From Iris pallida (Eukaryota > Streptophyta > Magnoliopsida > Asparagales > Iridaceae): a stretch of DNA of 64,000 bases. Positions 32,741 to 46,093 of this stretch are shown here, piece by piece (position 1 is the stretch's first letter; each line of letters starts with the position of its first letter). Under the pieces are notes generated by a model. The model had not been told where the DNA came from and searched no databases. It was given only the letters and a program-made list of their open reading frames with translations. A program made the position numbers and the translations under genes. Location: the NCBI GenBank assembly GCA_029216955.1, contig JANAVB010006998.1:860764-924763 (forward strand), given 5' to 3'.

Positions 32741-33259
32741 TTATTCATGACAACTTTTTTTTTATCTTTTGCATGATGTACACTTTTGATATTTTGCACA
32801 TCATAAAAAATAAAAAAATTAATGATCTTTTGTGGTTCCATTACATATCTGTTATAGATATAAGTAATAGATAAGACTATGAAGTATGTTCAGAGGTACC
32901 GGACATGACATAATATAATTTTGAGATATTGTCATTTCAAAAGACGACTTTATCAGAGGAAATATGGATGTGACAAGCCGTTGATGTGGATAATAAGATT
33001 TAGAGGTAATATTGACATAAATTCATATATCCATTGATTATCTTTGAATCGACTGGGACTAAAAAATAGGATATCTTTTAGAACAACTGGGTTCTAAAAG
33101 ATAATCATTGCGATAATATGATATAATCTGGATAGACTCCACTAGGAATTTCCTTTGAAAGTTTATTATCTATAGTTTTATCTACAGAAGAGTAAATTAA
33201 AGATAATAACCCCAAGATTTGAGGTATATACAATATTGAGAAGATGTTTTATATATTCC
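32741..33259. other. Non-coding stretch between the PMD gene and G1 pol
   Basis: AT-rich spacer where two convergent transcription units would end. Nothing else was recognised. Confidence 0.5.
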
Positions 33260-34200
33260 TCAAACATAGTATTTTTTTAAAAATTTGCCGTTGATAGGCA
33301 TCACAGCGACCTGGCCATCCATTCCGGTCAGTTGATAGGCTCCGTTTGAGAAAATTTTGCTTACAACATAGGGACCTTCCCACTTTGTTTTGAATTTACC
33401 CTTGCTTATGTGTGTCATAGTCATAGGACGTCTGACAGTAAGTACTAGTTTGCCTTTTTGAAATGCTCGTAATCTAACATTTCGGTTGAAGGCTTTTGAG
33501 ATACGGGCTTGATATAGCTCAATATGTTGTTGAGCTAGTAATCGCTTCTTGTCAAGTGCTTCAAGCTCCTGAAGTCGAAGACAATCATTATTCTGTTGTG
33601 AGTTCATTGGCAATCGCAATTCTCAAGGAAGGGATTTGAATTTCCAGTGGTAAGACGGCTTCGCATCTATACACCGATAAGAAAGGTGTACAACCGGTCG
33701 GAGTGCGTATGGTAGTACGATAAGCCCATAGACATTCTCCAAGCTTTTCGCTCCAGTTCCTTTTATTAGCAGAAACGAACTTTTTTATAAGCTTGATGAT
33801 TATTTTATTGAATGCTTCTGCCAAACCGTTAGCTGCAGGATTATAGGTTGTGGAAGCAACATTGTTAATCCTGTTGTCATCGCAGAATCGAGTAAATTTT
33901 TTACTGATGAATTAGGGTCCATTGTCATGAATGATTCGCCGAGGAATGCCAAATCGATAAATCACATGATGTTTGATGAAGCTAATCACTACTGGTTTTG
34001 ACTTCAGCCAAGGGTATAGCTTCTGCCCACTTCGAGAAGTAATCGGTTATAGCTAATATAAACCGATGTCCTCTAAATGACGATGGGTTGATGGGACCAA
34101 TGACGTCTATGCCCCAAGCTTCAAAGGGCCATGATGCGGCAGTAGGATGCAAGAATTCTGATGGTTGGTGGATGAAGTCTGCATGAATTTGACACGCTTG
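33260..34200 (-). pseudogene. G1 integrase core and C-terminal domain
   Basis: On the minus strand, 34195-33990 spells the start of the integrase core (W-G-I-D-V-I-G-P, then ITDYFSKWAEA). It then breaks, and resumes at 33824-33588 (NKRNWSEKLGECLWAYRTT) and 33619-33260 (KGKFKTKWEGPYVVSKIF, Y-Q-L-x-G), the C-terminal chromatin- or DNA-binding part. Several frame breaks occur between 33830 and 33990, where the second Asp would lie. It ends with KKYYV and a stop. Confidence 0.85.
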
Positions 34201-34851
34201 TCATTTCCTTACATATTCAATAGCATCTGATACCATAGTGGGCCAGTAATAGCCCATACGTTGGATACGGTCATGTAGCTTAGAACCAGGCTGATGTGCC
34301 CCACAGACACCATCGTGAGCTTCACGTAGTATTTGTTTTGTTTCATCTCCCACAAGACAACGTAAGAGTAGACCGTCAATTATTGGCCGAAAGAGGGACT
34401 TGGAGGTGTGATTGTAATAAAATCGAAGTGATCGCCGACGGATTGTTGTAGCTTCCTTAGGATCTTCGGATAAGATGTTATGTACCACAAAGTCGATAAA
34501 AGGAGCCCTCCAGTCTTCACTAATAGTGTCAATTTCAGTTAAATTGCTAAATTTAATGTTTGAGTTATTCTTGATGCAAAATAACTCTCTGTTAGTGATG
34601 ACAATCATCTGTTGTCTTTTTACCAGAATTGCTAATACTGCTGCTCGATTACCAAGTGCATCAGCCTCTGTATTACAAGCTCGATATACATGTTCAATGA
34701 AGAAGCCTTTGAATAATGTAGCCAATCTAACTGTCGCTTCATAAAATGGAACAAGATCTTGGTGCCGAACTTCGTACGTGTCTCTAACCTGATTGACGAT
34801 CAGCTTAGAGTCTCCATATACTTCGAGATATTCAATATCCAGCTGTTTAGC
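34201..34851 (-). pseudogene. G1 RNase H second half and integrase zinc domain
   Basis: The minus-strand frame has the RNase H block YLEVYGDSKLIVNQV (catalytic Asp in GDS). About 150 residues later comes the integrase zinc domain: E-A-H-D-G-V-C-G-A-H-Q and RMGYYWPTM. The frame stops at 34201. The first half of RNase H lies on the other side of the solo LTR at 40167-40500. Confidence 0.88.
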
Positions 34852-37800
34852 TGTCACGACCCGCACCCACCGTGAGGGTATGAGTACGTAATAGCGCCCA
34901 GCCTACGCCGCAGTGTCGGCGGTAGAACGCTGTTCTAGGTCATGAACTATAACTAACATAATATAGAATAATCTCCAACTAGAGGCTAATCACAGAAGGT
35001 ACAACTCAATCACAATCTAGAGATAGAATATGGCACGATGAAATAGATAAGAAACTCCTCAACTGAGGCACAACAGAAAGAAATAACATAAGTTAATAAC
35101 TACCAGTCTCAACATCTCCAGAATATACAACTCTGAAAATAAGGACAATATCTAAACATGAAAAGAAAGAACAGTCTAAGCTATCTACACTAAGCAAGGG
35201 TATCATCCTCAGCAGCTGCCTGAACCTCCCCTGGGGTCCAGGTCGCGAGTGTCATCTAGGCAAGCTCCAAAGTAAGGGGTGCAGGGTTCCTCATCATCCT
35301 CTGTAAAATTTTCAACAGGTCCAGTCAGGACGGGAGCGAGCACAATACATCTCACACAGATCATAACAGGTTAGAAAATATAGACATGCAGGAGAGTACG
35401 ATACATGAAACTGAAAGAAAGTACATGATGTAAACAGAAAGAGAACTATAATAGAAATATCTACTATAAGTAGAGAGCTACCAGTGACTAGTGATTTAGA
35501 GTACAAAGTCGACATATGAATGGCTTGATTTACACATGGCTATACTAAAGAGGCGTACATGGCTATTCTACTTTGGAATTGTTCACATGACTATTTATAC
35601 TCCCCCATACCCCAATCAATACACAAGGATCCAGACAAGTTATGTTACGTACATGGTTTTCACATGAAGCCCATAAATGGGTGCACATGAAGTATACATG
35701 AGAGCTCATACATAAGTGCACATGAAGTTCACATGGGGGCCCATAAATGGGTGTACATAAAATTCACATGAAGGCTCATAAATGAGTGCACATAAAGTAT
35801 AGGTTATACATGAGATACATGGAAAACATGATCGATCATGAGAGCACATGAGAGTACACGAGCATGCATGAACGAGCATGAAGCACATGAGAAACATGAA
35901 TAATATGAGAGCGAGGAATACATGATGTACACGAAACACAGGACATGATGTATCCGATGCTCCCGAGGGGGATAACATCTCAATGTAGGGATCCATATAG
36001 TACAAATCCGTGATAATATCGTGACAGCATCAAATAAGGTAAACTAGAGCAGGAATATAATTCTAAGCAAGTTATGAAATGATCAGAGAATGTACTCGCC
36101 TGGTATCTGAATAGCTGTAAGAATATACTGTCCGAGATGAGGTATCTGACGCCTATTTAGAGCAACACAAGTCAAGATGTATACAGGGGATGAAAAATGT
36201 AATCTACAATGCATCTGCATGCTGTCTAGGTCTAACTAGACTAAAGTCAACACTTGGTCAACTCTAGTCAACCACACTAGTCAACTAGGTCAGCTCTAAC
36301 CCAAACAAGTCTCACTAAGCCTAACTAGCCTATTCTAGCAAGCACACATCAAAACTAGGCTATACAAACCAACAACACACATTTACTGGGCATTCAAGCC
36401 ATATACATATGCTGTATCACATAGTGATACACCCCATAGGCTATGTGCCATGTATATAGGCTATAGGCCATATCACATATTCACACATATTGTATACATT
36501 GAATATTTATCTAATTTAATATAATAACACACATTCACTTATAGGCCACATTATGCATATATAGACATTATATATGTATATAGGCTATTAACATACATGT
36601 ACATATAGAGAGTGCCATGTGTGTGTGGAGCATGAGTCAAATTGGTCAGTGCATGACAGTGAATAGTTAGGGTGTTAAGCTAAGTTGTGAGTGACATAGT
36701 TTATTAGGAAATGTAGAATTGAAATCAGTGAATCAATAGGGAATGTGTCAATGGGTCAAGGCAAATGTGAAAACTCAGATTTAGATGACAGTTGTGTATA
36801 ACACATGGCTCAAGTGTTCTCAGGTTTTTTTTTCAGAATTTGACAGTCCATAATAAGCCTAACCATTAACACCAAATTCGAAATCTATTTATCAAAGTCT
36901 CTAACACAACTATAAACTAACACTTAGTAACTAACACACATGTATAAGGACTAAACATGACAAATGAAACACCAATCAGTTCTAGAAAATGAATGTAAAG
37001 TTCAGGAAATTTTAGTGCACAACATCTCAGGAATTTGTTTACAGGTTAATGACAGTAATGAACGTGTTCAGGGATTCAGTGTCTTGGTGAAAATAGGGAA
37101 GGGAATCAATGGGAATGGGAAGGAACTAAACCAAACTGAAATACAATTTATATAAAATTATAACATGAGAAAGTTTCAAACAATTCTTTGCAGCAAATAT
37201 TCAACCTAATGTCTAAAATTGTAACAACATCAAGAATCCTGATACTTTAAGTATCAATGGGTTCGAAGGCTACCCTCAATGAATTTGAAACTTAACCAAA
37301 TAATGCAATGGACCAATGAATCAACAAAACTTGGCAACAACTCAAAACTTGAATCAATGAAATCATCACAACCTTTGTAAATATTGGATTTAACCTTACC
37401 ATAAAATCGTATTTAAAATCTGACTCAAAACTGTGGAAAAAAAACTGAGAATGAACTCATGGAGATTGATACATTCAATTTGAACAAAATAAAGAAGTAA
37501 ACTCGAATCAATTAAGTATACATGTGCAGGTGTTCTAATTATATCATTAACACAAAAAATCAGAATAAAATTAACCCAGGAATATCACATCTCAGCTCAA
37601 GACAGTTCATACACCATAAATCAGTGACAATCCCCCAAACCAATTACAAAGACCCATCTCAGTTATTTAATTAAACAAATCTTAGTTTTTGCAAATGCCA
37701 ATCTCAGAAATTCAGTGTTCAGGTGTCCTCAGTTCTGTGAAGAGTGTCTATAGGGAAAAATCTGTAGATAGCTGTGAAGGATGCAAGGTTTAGTATATGC

Positions 37801-40166
37801 AAGTGCATGTAGGTTTATGCATGTGCAATATGTGAAGAAGGGGGGTCTGAACTCAGTTATTGGAACATAGACTCAGGAATTCAAGACAGTGAAATGTGTG
37901 GGTGACATGTTACCCGTGTGTGTGTATGTCAATGTAAGTGTCTCAGTAAAACAGGAAAAACGGTGTGCAAATTCACAGATTTAATCATGAGTGTATGAGT
38001 AAGCATTATGTGAGTGATTTTCCCTCAGATTTTGTGGTGTATGTCATTTCAGTTTTGTAGCTTAATTGTGTGTGAATGATATGGACATTATGTTTCAGGA
38101 TCAGGAAAAAAAAAATAGTTCAAATGAAATCCCAACCCAATGTAAATTCGAAACTGATCACTGCCACGGCCATAAATCCTATTGCAAGCTAAACCCAGTT
38201 AGGTATAGGAAATAAACATTGTAATTAAACCAAATCAAATTAGTGAAACACACAGTATCTTGGGAATTCTCAGGTATTACATTTAACTGAAATCTCATTT
38301 CAGTTAATCGTTTAAACATTTGAAAGTCTCAGTTATTTTAACAGTGGGTTAACATTCAACCTTAAATGAACTTAACAAATAACTATACATATACAACCTA
38401 AATTCTAAAACTAATTTATCATTCAAAAATCAGGGAATGGTTCATAATTAAACTGTCAGTTTCACATAAAAATCCAACTGAAATCTCAAACACTGATACA
38501 TGAACTTCACCTTCGAAAACCCAAATTTACAAATTCAAATTTACAAATAGCTATATCAGTGTGTGTACCATGTGTCATGTGTCTAAGGAAAGCCATTTGT
38601 GTCTACTAGAGTGGACACGAAGTGTCCAAACGAAACAAACATTGCATCATAAATTCACAGTGAGGACTGGCTCGTGCACGCGTGCACATCGTTCGTGAAC
38701 ACGACACGACATGAATTAGGACACGTGCTTGTGCACTGGGGTTCGCCAAAGGTAGGGGAACGTATCCAAGTACCTGCACTGTGTCCATGTGAAGCGTGTC
38801 GCACGTACGAGATGTGTATCAGACGCGATTCCCGCGCGCACGCGTGTCAGGCTACGACCAGTGCATAGTCGATTACTCTCTGGACACTCGACCAGATGTC
38901 TCCAAACTTTGGGGACATGCTGTCAGTGGTTTCCCCCAGGTTTGTGTCAAATATTAGGTGTCCAAGTGTCCTACAAGTGGAGAACTAAGGCTCGAGTAGC
39001 AGGGCATGTGCGCCGTGTCTCGTGCAGTGAGTTCGTGTCCATTTTGGACATGGACATGGACACAGCTCGATATGAGCTCAGATCTTGGGGGTTCGAAAAC
39101 ACACATCAAGGGCTAGAAATCTATTCAAATATAATTTAAAAATAAGAAGAATTTATTCACTCAAGCATTTTATCGAACACATACACCCTAACATTGATTC
39201 GTGTCCGATACGAACACGAAATGGACACGATTAAACACGAAACTAATACCTGCAGCTAGGGGACACCTAGGGCTTCCTATCCATGCTAAGAAAATGAAAT
39301 TTGGTGGAGGGAATAGGGATTTACCTATATGTGTTCCTTCTCAAAGAAAAGCTTCAAAATGAGGTTTCTCCTAGCTATCCCTAAGCTACAAATTGTCTCT
39401 AAACTGTAGTTGGACTCCATGAACAGTAGAGAAATCCAAATTAGATCACCATGGAAGAAGTTTGGATGAAAAAGGATTAATATTGAATAAAATAGGAAGA
39501 AGTTTCAATGGAGGCTAACCTTGTTCTTGCAAAATGAAGAGGTGAACAAAAGGAGACAAGTGGTTGAGAGGAATTTTATAGGGACATGCCCTAAGTGACC
39601 AGCCATAGGATATTAGGGTTAGGGTTTTTGGGATTTGATCTAGGGCTATCATTCCTCCTAGTCAAATCAAGGGCCTACAACCTAGGTTTCACACATGACT
39701 TAAAAGCAACCTAGTTAACTCTAACTTTCATGACTAAATCAAAATTAATCAATACTAACCATCACTAACCATGGCTAGCTAAGTCTAGGTATGACTAATC
39801 TAGGTTAGGTCAATCGAGGTTAGGCTAAACACAACACAAGGCAATCAATTAAATGATATTAAAATCACACCATCCCATTGATTATATTAAATTCCAAATA
39901 AATATATAATAAATTCAATTAATTCAAAAAGACCACAATACCCTCAAGCTAAAAATAATGAAGTACCCTAATCACATGGCTAGGCTCTAGGGTAGACAGT
40001 CTCTACGGTTTCACTAGCAAACACCAAAATCATAAGTCATGATTTTAAATAGTTTTAAAATGATTAAGAATTCACTAAAAATTATATTATCATTTAAATA
40101 TCATAATTAATAATTAAAAACACAAAATTTCAAAATTACCCTCATTTTAGAAAGCTGGGTGTTACA
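34852..40166 (-). mobile_element. 5.3-kb solo LTR splitting G1 RNase H
   Basis: It starts TGTCACGACCC and ends GGGTGTTACA in plus orientation. The target duplication TTAGC is exact (34847-34851 and 40167-40171). Both ends are homologous to the LTRs of the LARD-type element at 47702-58156, but this copy is about 1.5 kb longer. A minus-strand TATA (TATAAAATTC at 39571-39580) gives the same orientation. No protein-coding region was found. Short ACATGA-rich repeats lie at 35661-35940. Confidence 0.85.
35661..35940. repeat. Degenerate ACATGA-rich repeats in the solo LTR
   Basis: Units of CACATGAAG...CCATAAATGGGTG type start at about 35661, 35719 and 35764. Shorter ACATGA / CATGAGAGCACATGAGAG repeats follow. 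Confidence 0.65.
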
Positions 40167-40844
40167 TTAGCCAATTGGAGGCCAATGAGTAGAGCATTAC
40201 ATTCAGTCATATTGTTGGAACATGACTCGTCCAAGGAATAAGCTCTTTGAATAGTTAATCCTTTCGGTGATACAAGGACGATTCTAACTCCAGCGACAAT
40301 AGTACCTTTGGGTCCAATTCTGGATGCACCAACAAAGAATAGATGCAGGAAGGAACTTATTCTGAAATCATGTAAGATTCCAAAGTTTTATCAGGAATCT
40401 CGTCATAGAGTTTAGAAGCCTCCAGAATTGGATGAGCCGCTAAGAAGTCCATAAGGGCTTGACCCTTGACCGACTTTTGTGGGACATAAACTATATCATA
40501 CTGTGCTAGCAATATGGTCCATGTAGCAAGCCTGGAATTGAGTGTACTAGCTTCTTCATCAGAACTCGAAGAGGGTTGACTTTGGAGAAGACATGAATAG
40601 TCTGACCCGTGATATAATGTCGCATTTTCTGAACAGGGAACATTATGGCTAAATATTCTTTTTTCACTAGACTATATCGATGTGCGGCACCGATCATCGT
40701 GCGACTGAGGTCATAGATAGCTTGTTCGTGACCTTCTTTGTTCTTCTGGGCTAGTAGAGATCTCAAAGAATGATCCATTGCACGAACATACATCAAAAAA
40801 GATATCCCTGGGACTGGAGGCACTAAAACTGGATGGTTCATCAA
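40167..40844 (-). pseudogene. G1 RT thumb/connection and RNase H first half
   Basis: The minus-strand frame at 40506-40844 matches the RT-to-RNase H transition (HPVLVPPVPG, DHSLRSLLAQ, YSLVKKEYLA, KMRHY). The next frame runs through the tether (DIVYVPQKSVKGQALMDFLA) and the start of RNase H (SNNMTECNALLIGLQLA), where the TTAGC duplication cuts it. Confidence 0.88.
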
Positions 40845-40886
40845 GTACCGTTTTATGTCTTCAAATGCTTGTTAATATTCTTGAGT

Positions 40887-41888
40887 TCAAATGAAAGATA
40901 TACCTTTCTTCATGAGTTGAGTGAACGGTCTGTAGCGTCCAGAGAGATTTGAAATGAATCTCCTGATGTACGCAAGCCGTCCCTGGAATTCTCGTAGCTC
41001 TTTTAGGTTGCGTGGAGGGCGCATCTCTTGAATGGCTTTGATCTTCTCGGGGTCAACGTATATACCCTTAGAGGTAATAACGAATTCGAGGAATTTGCTA
41101 CTAGAGACTCCCATAAATGACTTGGTGGGATTCATCTTGAGTTGATGCTGGCGTATTAGAACGAAGATAGTTCTCAAATCTTGGATATGATCTTCCTTTA
41201 GACGACTTTTGACAGCAATATCATCGACATAGCATTCGACTGTCTTCCGAAAATGATCATAGAAAATGGTACTCATAGCCCGCTGATAGGTTACACCAAC
41301 ATTTTTAAGACCGAATGACATAACGGTATAGCAATAGACTCCCAGAGGAGTACAAAAAGATGTATGTATCTCATCTTCTGGATGCATCTTGATTTGATTA
41401 TATCCTGAGAATCCATCCAAAAAAGATATTTGTTCGAATCCGCAAGTATTGTCGATCATGACATCAATGATCGGAAGAAGAAACTTATCTTTGGGACAAG
41501 CATCGTTGAAGTCTCTAAAGCCAATACAGACTCGAACCTTCCCTATTTTATTCATAACTGGGACGACATTAGCCACCTAGTCAGTATATTGTTCTTTTTT
41601 GACAAAACCACAGACGATAAGCTTCTTGACTTCAGCTTCTATAGCATCTATCATATCGGGTCAGAATCGACGCTGTTGTTATTTAACTGGACTCGTATTT
41701 GGTAGGATATTGAGTTTATGGGTAGCGATATGAGGATCTAATCCCGGTATGTCGTCATAGCTCCAGGCAAATATGTCAATGTACTCCTTATTGAGGTGAA
41801 TTAGTTCATGTTTATCCACTTCAGGAAGGCTTTTGCTGATAAAGATTGGCCTTGGAGAAGATTCATTTCCGACATCGACCTGGACCAA
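40887..41888 (-). pseudogene. G1 reverse transcriptase
   Basis: The frame at 41679-41888 holds the pre-RT block DIFAWSYDDIPGLDP. The frame at 40887-41576 is the RT core: VCIGFRDFNDACPKD, FLDGFSGYNQIKMHPED, FCTPLGVYCYTVMSFGLKN, and Y-V-D-D within ECYVDDIAVKS. The usual M-P-F at the FGLKN site reads M-S-F here. A stop at about 41577 replaces a conserved Trp just before VANVVPV, so the frame is broken at a single codon there. Confidence 0.93.
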
Positions 41889-42052
41889 CTGATCTTTGGT
41901 AGGTGATTCGTGTTGCTCGAAGAGAAGTTTCTATTGATTGTCCATTCTTTCTGCTAAAGGATCCGACTCAGGAGCTTCATCAAAATTTTTATCGTCTTTT
42001 GAGAACTCGACAGTCACCATATTAGAAGATAGAGTCACTCGATGGGCGTGCC

Positions 42053-43000
42053 CTATACTGGTGTTAGAATCCCATAAAATGGAGTCAGAAGAGTTAGATC
42101 GCTCCTCTTTGTCAGACTCAAAAGTGTCTGGGTCATAATTGGCAAAGTATAGCCCAACCCATGCTTTGTTTTACTATAGTATTGCAGTGACTTTCCTTTT
42201 GGAGTAGGGATACGAATAGTAGTTCGCCTTCCTTTACCACCATTATGGCCAGCTTTAAAATTGTAGCCCATCTTTTGAATGATGTCTTTAGATTGTTGAC
42301 TATAACGTCATAGTTGGAGCCGCCCGTTATCGTCATTTTCAGTCTCGATATCGGACGTAGTCTTCTGCTCTGTTTCTTTACTAAAAAGTATAGAAAGTTC
42401 ATCTTTCTTCCTGGAAGGAACTAGAAAGAAGGAATCTTGAGCTGGTTCAAATAATACTTCGTCTTGGAGAGGTTGAACTGCTCCTATTGTGAGTGGTTTG
42501 AAGTTATCTAGCATTTCTAAGTAACATTGAGTATAATAAATAACATCAATATACTGTAAAAGAGATGTTATTTTATTGATTTGTACATCATTATTTACAA
42601 CAGGGTTCTTGGCCTTAGCCAAAGGTTTAGTAAGGTTGATAACCAGAGGAGGAGAAGGAGAAGGAGAAGAAGAAGGAGAAGGAGAAGGAGAAAGATAAGG
42701 AGAAGACTTGTTACGATGGAGGTCGATAACAAGAGGCTCAGAAGAGGTAAGCTTCATATGCTCCGTCTTTTCAGCAGGAAGATGCGTAGCATGAGAGTAG
42801 AGATGGATGGTTAGCATCTGAGAAGACGAAGGACGAGAAGTGCATCCTTTAACTGGAATCGCAAGAACATCATCTGGGGTATCCCTCTGATCTTCTTCAG
42901 TATCCATGGCCAGTACGACCTTCATGAATTCTTCTTTATACATTCTGGAGTCAGCACAGTATGCCTCGACACCCCGAAAGGGATTAAGATCGGCCACCAC
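42053..43000 (-). pseudogene. G1 protease-to-RT linker region with SIM-like motifs
   Basis: The frame at 42308-43000 starts with a block (NPFRGVEAYCADSRMYK) that matches the G2 sequence after its protease. It carries EPLVIDL at residues 88-94, a Ser-Pro repeat linker, and PPLVINLT at 117-124. The frame at 42053-42271 then has KMGYNF...GGKGRR and GLGYT, a G-patch-like block that sits just before RT. The Ser-Pro linker comes from an AGGAGA-type DNA repeat at about 42650-42710. Confidence 0.7.
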
Positions 43001-43139
43001 TTTCCTAACTTCTCAATTGTCATTAACATATTTGAAGCACTGATGGAGAGTGGATGGCACGATATTATGCTCATGCAACCATGATCTCCCTAACAAAGCA
43101 TTGTAGGAGCCGTGATTGTCAATCACATAAAAAGTGACT

Positions 43140-43658
43140 TTAGTGCGAAGATTGCCAAATTTGAACTTTCAGGCGAATCTTTTCTAGTGGCTCACTTCTC
43201 CCGGAATTGAATCCCAAGATAGTCGTAATTATTGTAGAGAGATTATGCACTAGGATTTTTAAGGCATCCAGTAAAGTTTTTGGCATAATGCTAAGTGCAG
43301 ATCCAGGATCAATCAGGGTGCGATCAACCTTTATTGTATCGACATGTCCTGTGTAGTATAAAGGTCGGTTATGTCGATTGTCTTCTAGGAGCATGTCATC
43401 TTGTGTGAAGGTGATATTGGGAGTCAACTCCATTACACTATGACAGTAAAAACATGCCACAGGTTCTTCGTCTGGTTTCTTGAGGAGTGCTAGACAAGTG
43501 TCAGCTTGCATCAAAGCTTTGCTTCGTATTTCCTGAGTTTCCCTCGAGAGACGCAAGAGCTCGAAGATTGACAACCTCGCCGGAGTGTTGGCTAATTGAG
43601 CCAATACATCAAAGTTATATGGTCTCCTAAGTCCAAGAAATGGAGTTTTCTTTAACAT
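43140..43658 (-). pseudogene. G1 aspartic protease
   Basis: The minus-strand frame has a C-x2-C-H block (ACFYCHSVME), then the protease active site D-P-G-S-A-L-S-I-M-P and the GFNSGRSEP segment. D-P-G-S in place of D-[ST]-G is normal in this group. A frame break cuts the C-terminal half at 43140; matching sequence continues to about 43010. Confidence 0.85.
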
Positions 43659-43782
43659 TTAATCGAAGCAAACTGGCTATTTTCCTTTGTCGGTTGTTGT
43701 TGGCTTGAGAGGAATCGGTTCCACTGGAGGCGATGAAACTGATGGAACATTGACATTATGTGGAGAAGCTGATGGAGGAGCA

Positions 43783-44889
43783 TCAGAACTCGGACTCGGG
43801 ACCTCTTGACCTTCTGGAGTCTCTAAGGTAGAGTCTCCCAGATCTGGTACCGGTCAGGGCTTCTTCTTCTGAAGCTGGAGCGAAGGAAACCATATTGTAA
43901 TCCTTTATCCGAGCCTTGCCTTTGGAAAGCTTCCTTTGACAAGATGAAAAGTTTATCCAGAACCCCAAACCAACACGAGACTGATTGTGTTGAAGGTGTA
44001 GGAAAAGAGGTATAGGAGATCCTCTTCCATGGTTCAAGCTAGGAGTTTTTTGTAGGTCATATCCCATCTTCGTCATTAGTTCCCGGGATTGTTGACTATA
44101 TAGATGGAATGCTGGTTAATAACTGTCCTCCGGCTTCGGTAGCGTCATCTCAGAAAGAAGAAGAATTTGCCGTCGAGATAAAGGTTGCAGTTAAAGGTAG
44201 AAGATGGTGATCACTCAATGAAGTCATGTGACATGACTTTTAGGTTGCTTTCTTAGATTTTGTGGACGAAGAAGGTGTCTCAAAGTCAGCCACCAAATTA
44301 GGATAGATCCACATAATTTCCCCTTTATCAGTTGACAGAGGAACAAGACCATCACTTCATGCGGGCGGGAGATTGACAATCTCCAGAGTAGCTTTCGGGA
44401 TAGAAACAACTCTATCCTGCACAAGTTGAGCAGATATTTGCCAAACTGTAGAGAGACGACGTTAGCAGTCACAGTCTTCTCGTCCTGCTGAAGAGTGATT
44501 GTGTCGGCTTTAATCATCTCTTGAATCTTCTCTTTGAGCACATAGCATGCTCGAGTCGGGTGTCCAATGAACCTGTGATACACATAATATTTAGGATGGT
44601 CAGTTTTACCTATTTTCTCTGGCCGCTTTACGTCAGGAAGCTGAAGTTTATTGCTCTTGATTAAGCAATCGAAGATGCTCATGACATCATCCTCGTCGAA
44701 GGAGTATTCTTCCTTCAAACGTGGTACCCTCTGTGGTGGTGCCGCCGTAGTAGGTGTTGACTGACCTATGTTGACGACTAGCATTTCTTTGCCTTTAACG
44801 TTGATGGCCAAAGCCTCTTTACCTTTGCGGTTATTCTGACGGCCACCCATGTTGGATGCAGAATGTTCATCTCTGTCGAGGTTAGGCAT
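43783..44889 (-). pseudogene. G1 gag C-terminal region with zinc-binding block
   Basis: The frame at 44224-44889 includes P-K-Y-Y-V-Y-H-R-F-I-G-H-P-T-R-A-C and LKEKIQEM, the H/C block that follows gag in Tat elements. Its first Cys is replaced. The frame at 43783-44076 holds TKMGYDL and a TGTRSGRLYLRDS block, the latter also present in G2 as GEARSGKAYL. Confidence 0.7.
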
Positions 44890-44922
44890 GTGGATGCCTA
44901 ATTGCTTGAATTTGTTAGCACT

Positions 44923-45767
44923 CTATTTGGCTGCTATGGCATTCACTTTAAAGGAAGGCCAGTCCTGGAAATATATGGATCCAGTCCACATGCTGACTAT
45001 AGGAAACAAATTTGAATTGCATGTGTCTATAGTCAGAGCATCTGGAGTTCCTAGAGGCATTTTTAGTGCCTCACGGTGGAAGCGTTCAATGAAATATTCA
45101 GTAGTTTCATTAGGCCGTTGTTTGATCTTGATGAGGGCTGATATAGTCATGTCATTTGTTCCCTCATAAAATCTTTCTAAGAACATTTGTTTGAACCCAA
45201 CAAAGGAAGTTATGCAACTGTCTGGTAAACTGCGATACCAGTCGTAAGCCGCACCAGCTAAACATCCAACAAGTACCCTAGTGAGTAGATCATTGTTTGG
45301 CTGAAGTTGATCAGTCATTACCTCAAGTGGTTGAGGTATTCGCTTGGGGATGCACTACCATCAAACAACATAATGGTAGGAGGTTTGTATTTGGGTGGAA
45401 ATTGGACTTCTTTCCACTCTATAGGATAAGGTTGTTTGATCCCAAGCTTCTGTAGGTCGTCCTTCTGTTTGAAGGCTTCGAATTGAGTACACAAAATCTT
45501 TACGGCCTCATTAGCGTCTTCTGATGCTTGGGGAGTAGTGGACTGATTCTGTGTGTTAGGAGGAGGGACTGCATGATATGCACCACCCCCATCACCAGAA
45601 AGACTCGGAGTTGGTACCGTAGCATTGTGAGGAGATTGTACCCCCTGACCAACATTGGTGGGAGCAGATGCCGCTACCTGTTCTTGGGTTGGAATTAGAT
45701 TCGTAACTGGCGGACCAGTGTATTGTGCCACGATTATAGCATGCATGCTTGCCATCTTTTCACCCAT
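44923..45767 (-). pseudogene. G1 gag (Retrotrans_gag domain)
   Basis: The frame at 45318-45767 ends with the YPIEWKEVQFPPKYKPP block and a D-G-S/Y-L-N-H entry to the gag domain. The frame at 44923-45318 has the core: LAGAAYDWYRSLPD, F-V-G-F-K-Q-M-F-L-E-R-F-Y and EYFIERFHREAL. Gag would form the virus-like particle. The two frames join with a shift near 45318. Confidence 0.88.
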
Positions 45768-46093
45768 GTTTTCAAGCTAGCCTCTAAAGAGGCGATTATT
45801 TGCTCCTAACTGTCGGATCAAGATGCATCTTGTTCTTTGTTAATGACATAGGCAGTCATTTCTTTGGCTAGTGAAGAAGAGCTGGTGGAAAAGATGGTCC
45901 ATTCGGAGCTTTCATTATCGACATCAAAGTCATACAAGGAACTACCCCCAGGACAAGGGATAGGAAGATCCCTTTGACTGAAAGAACCTTGGTCAGAATT
46001 AGGAAGATTCCTTTGACCGATTGTTTCTCGGTCAGAAGGAAGATTCCTTTGACCGATTGTTTCTCGACTTTTTGATCTGGTACGTTGATAGAC

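Noticed and set aside
42581..42814. Arg-rich plus-strand ORF
   Set aside because: It is the shadow of the AGGAGA repeat that encodes the Ser-Pro linker on the minus strand.
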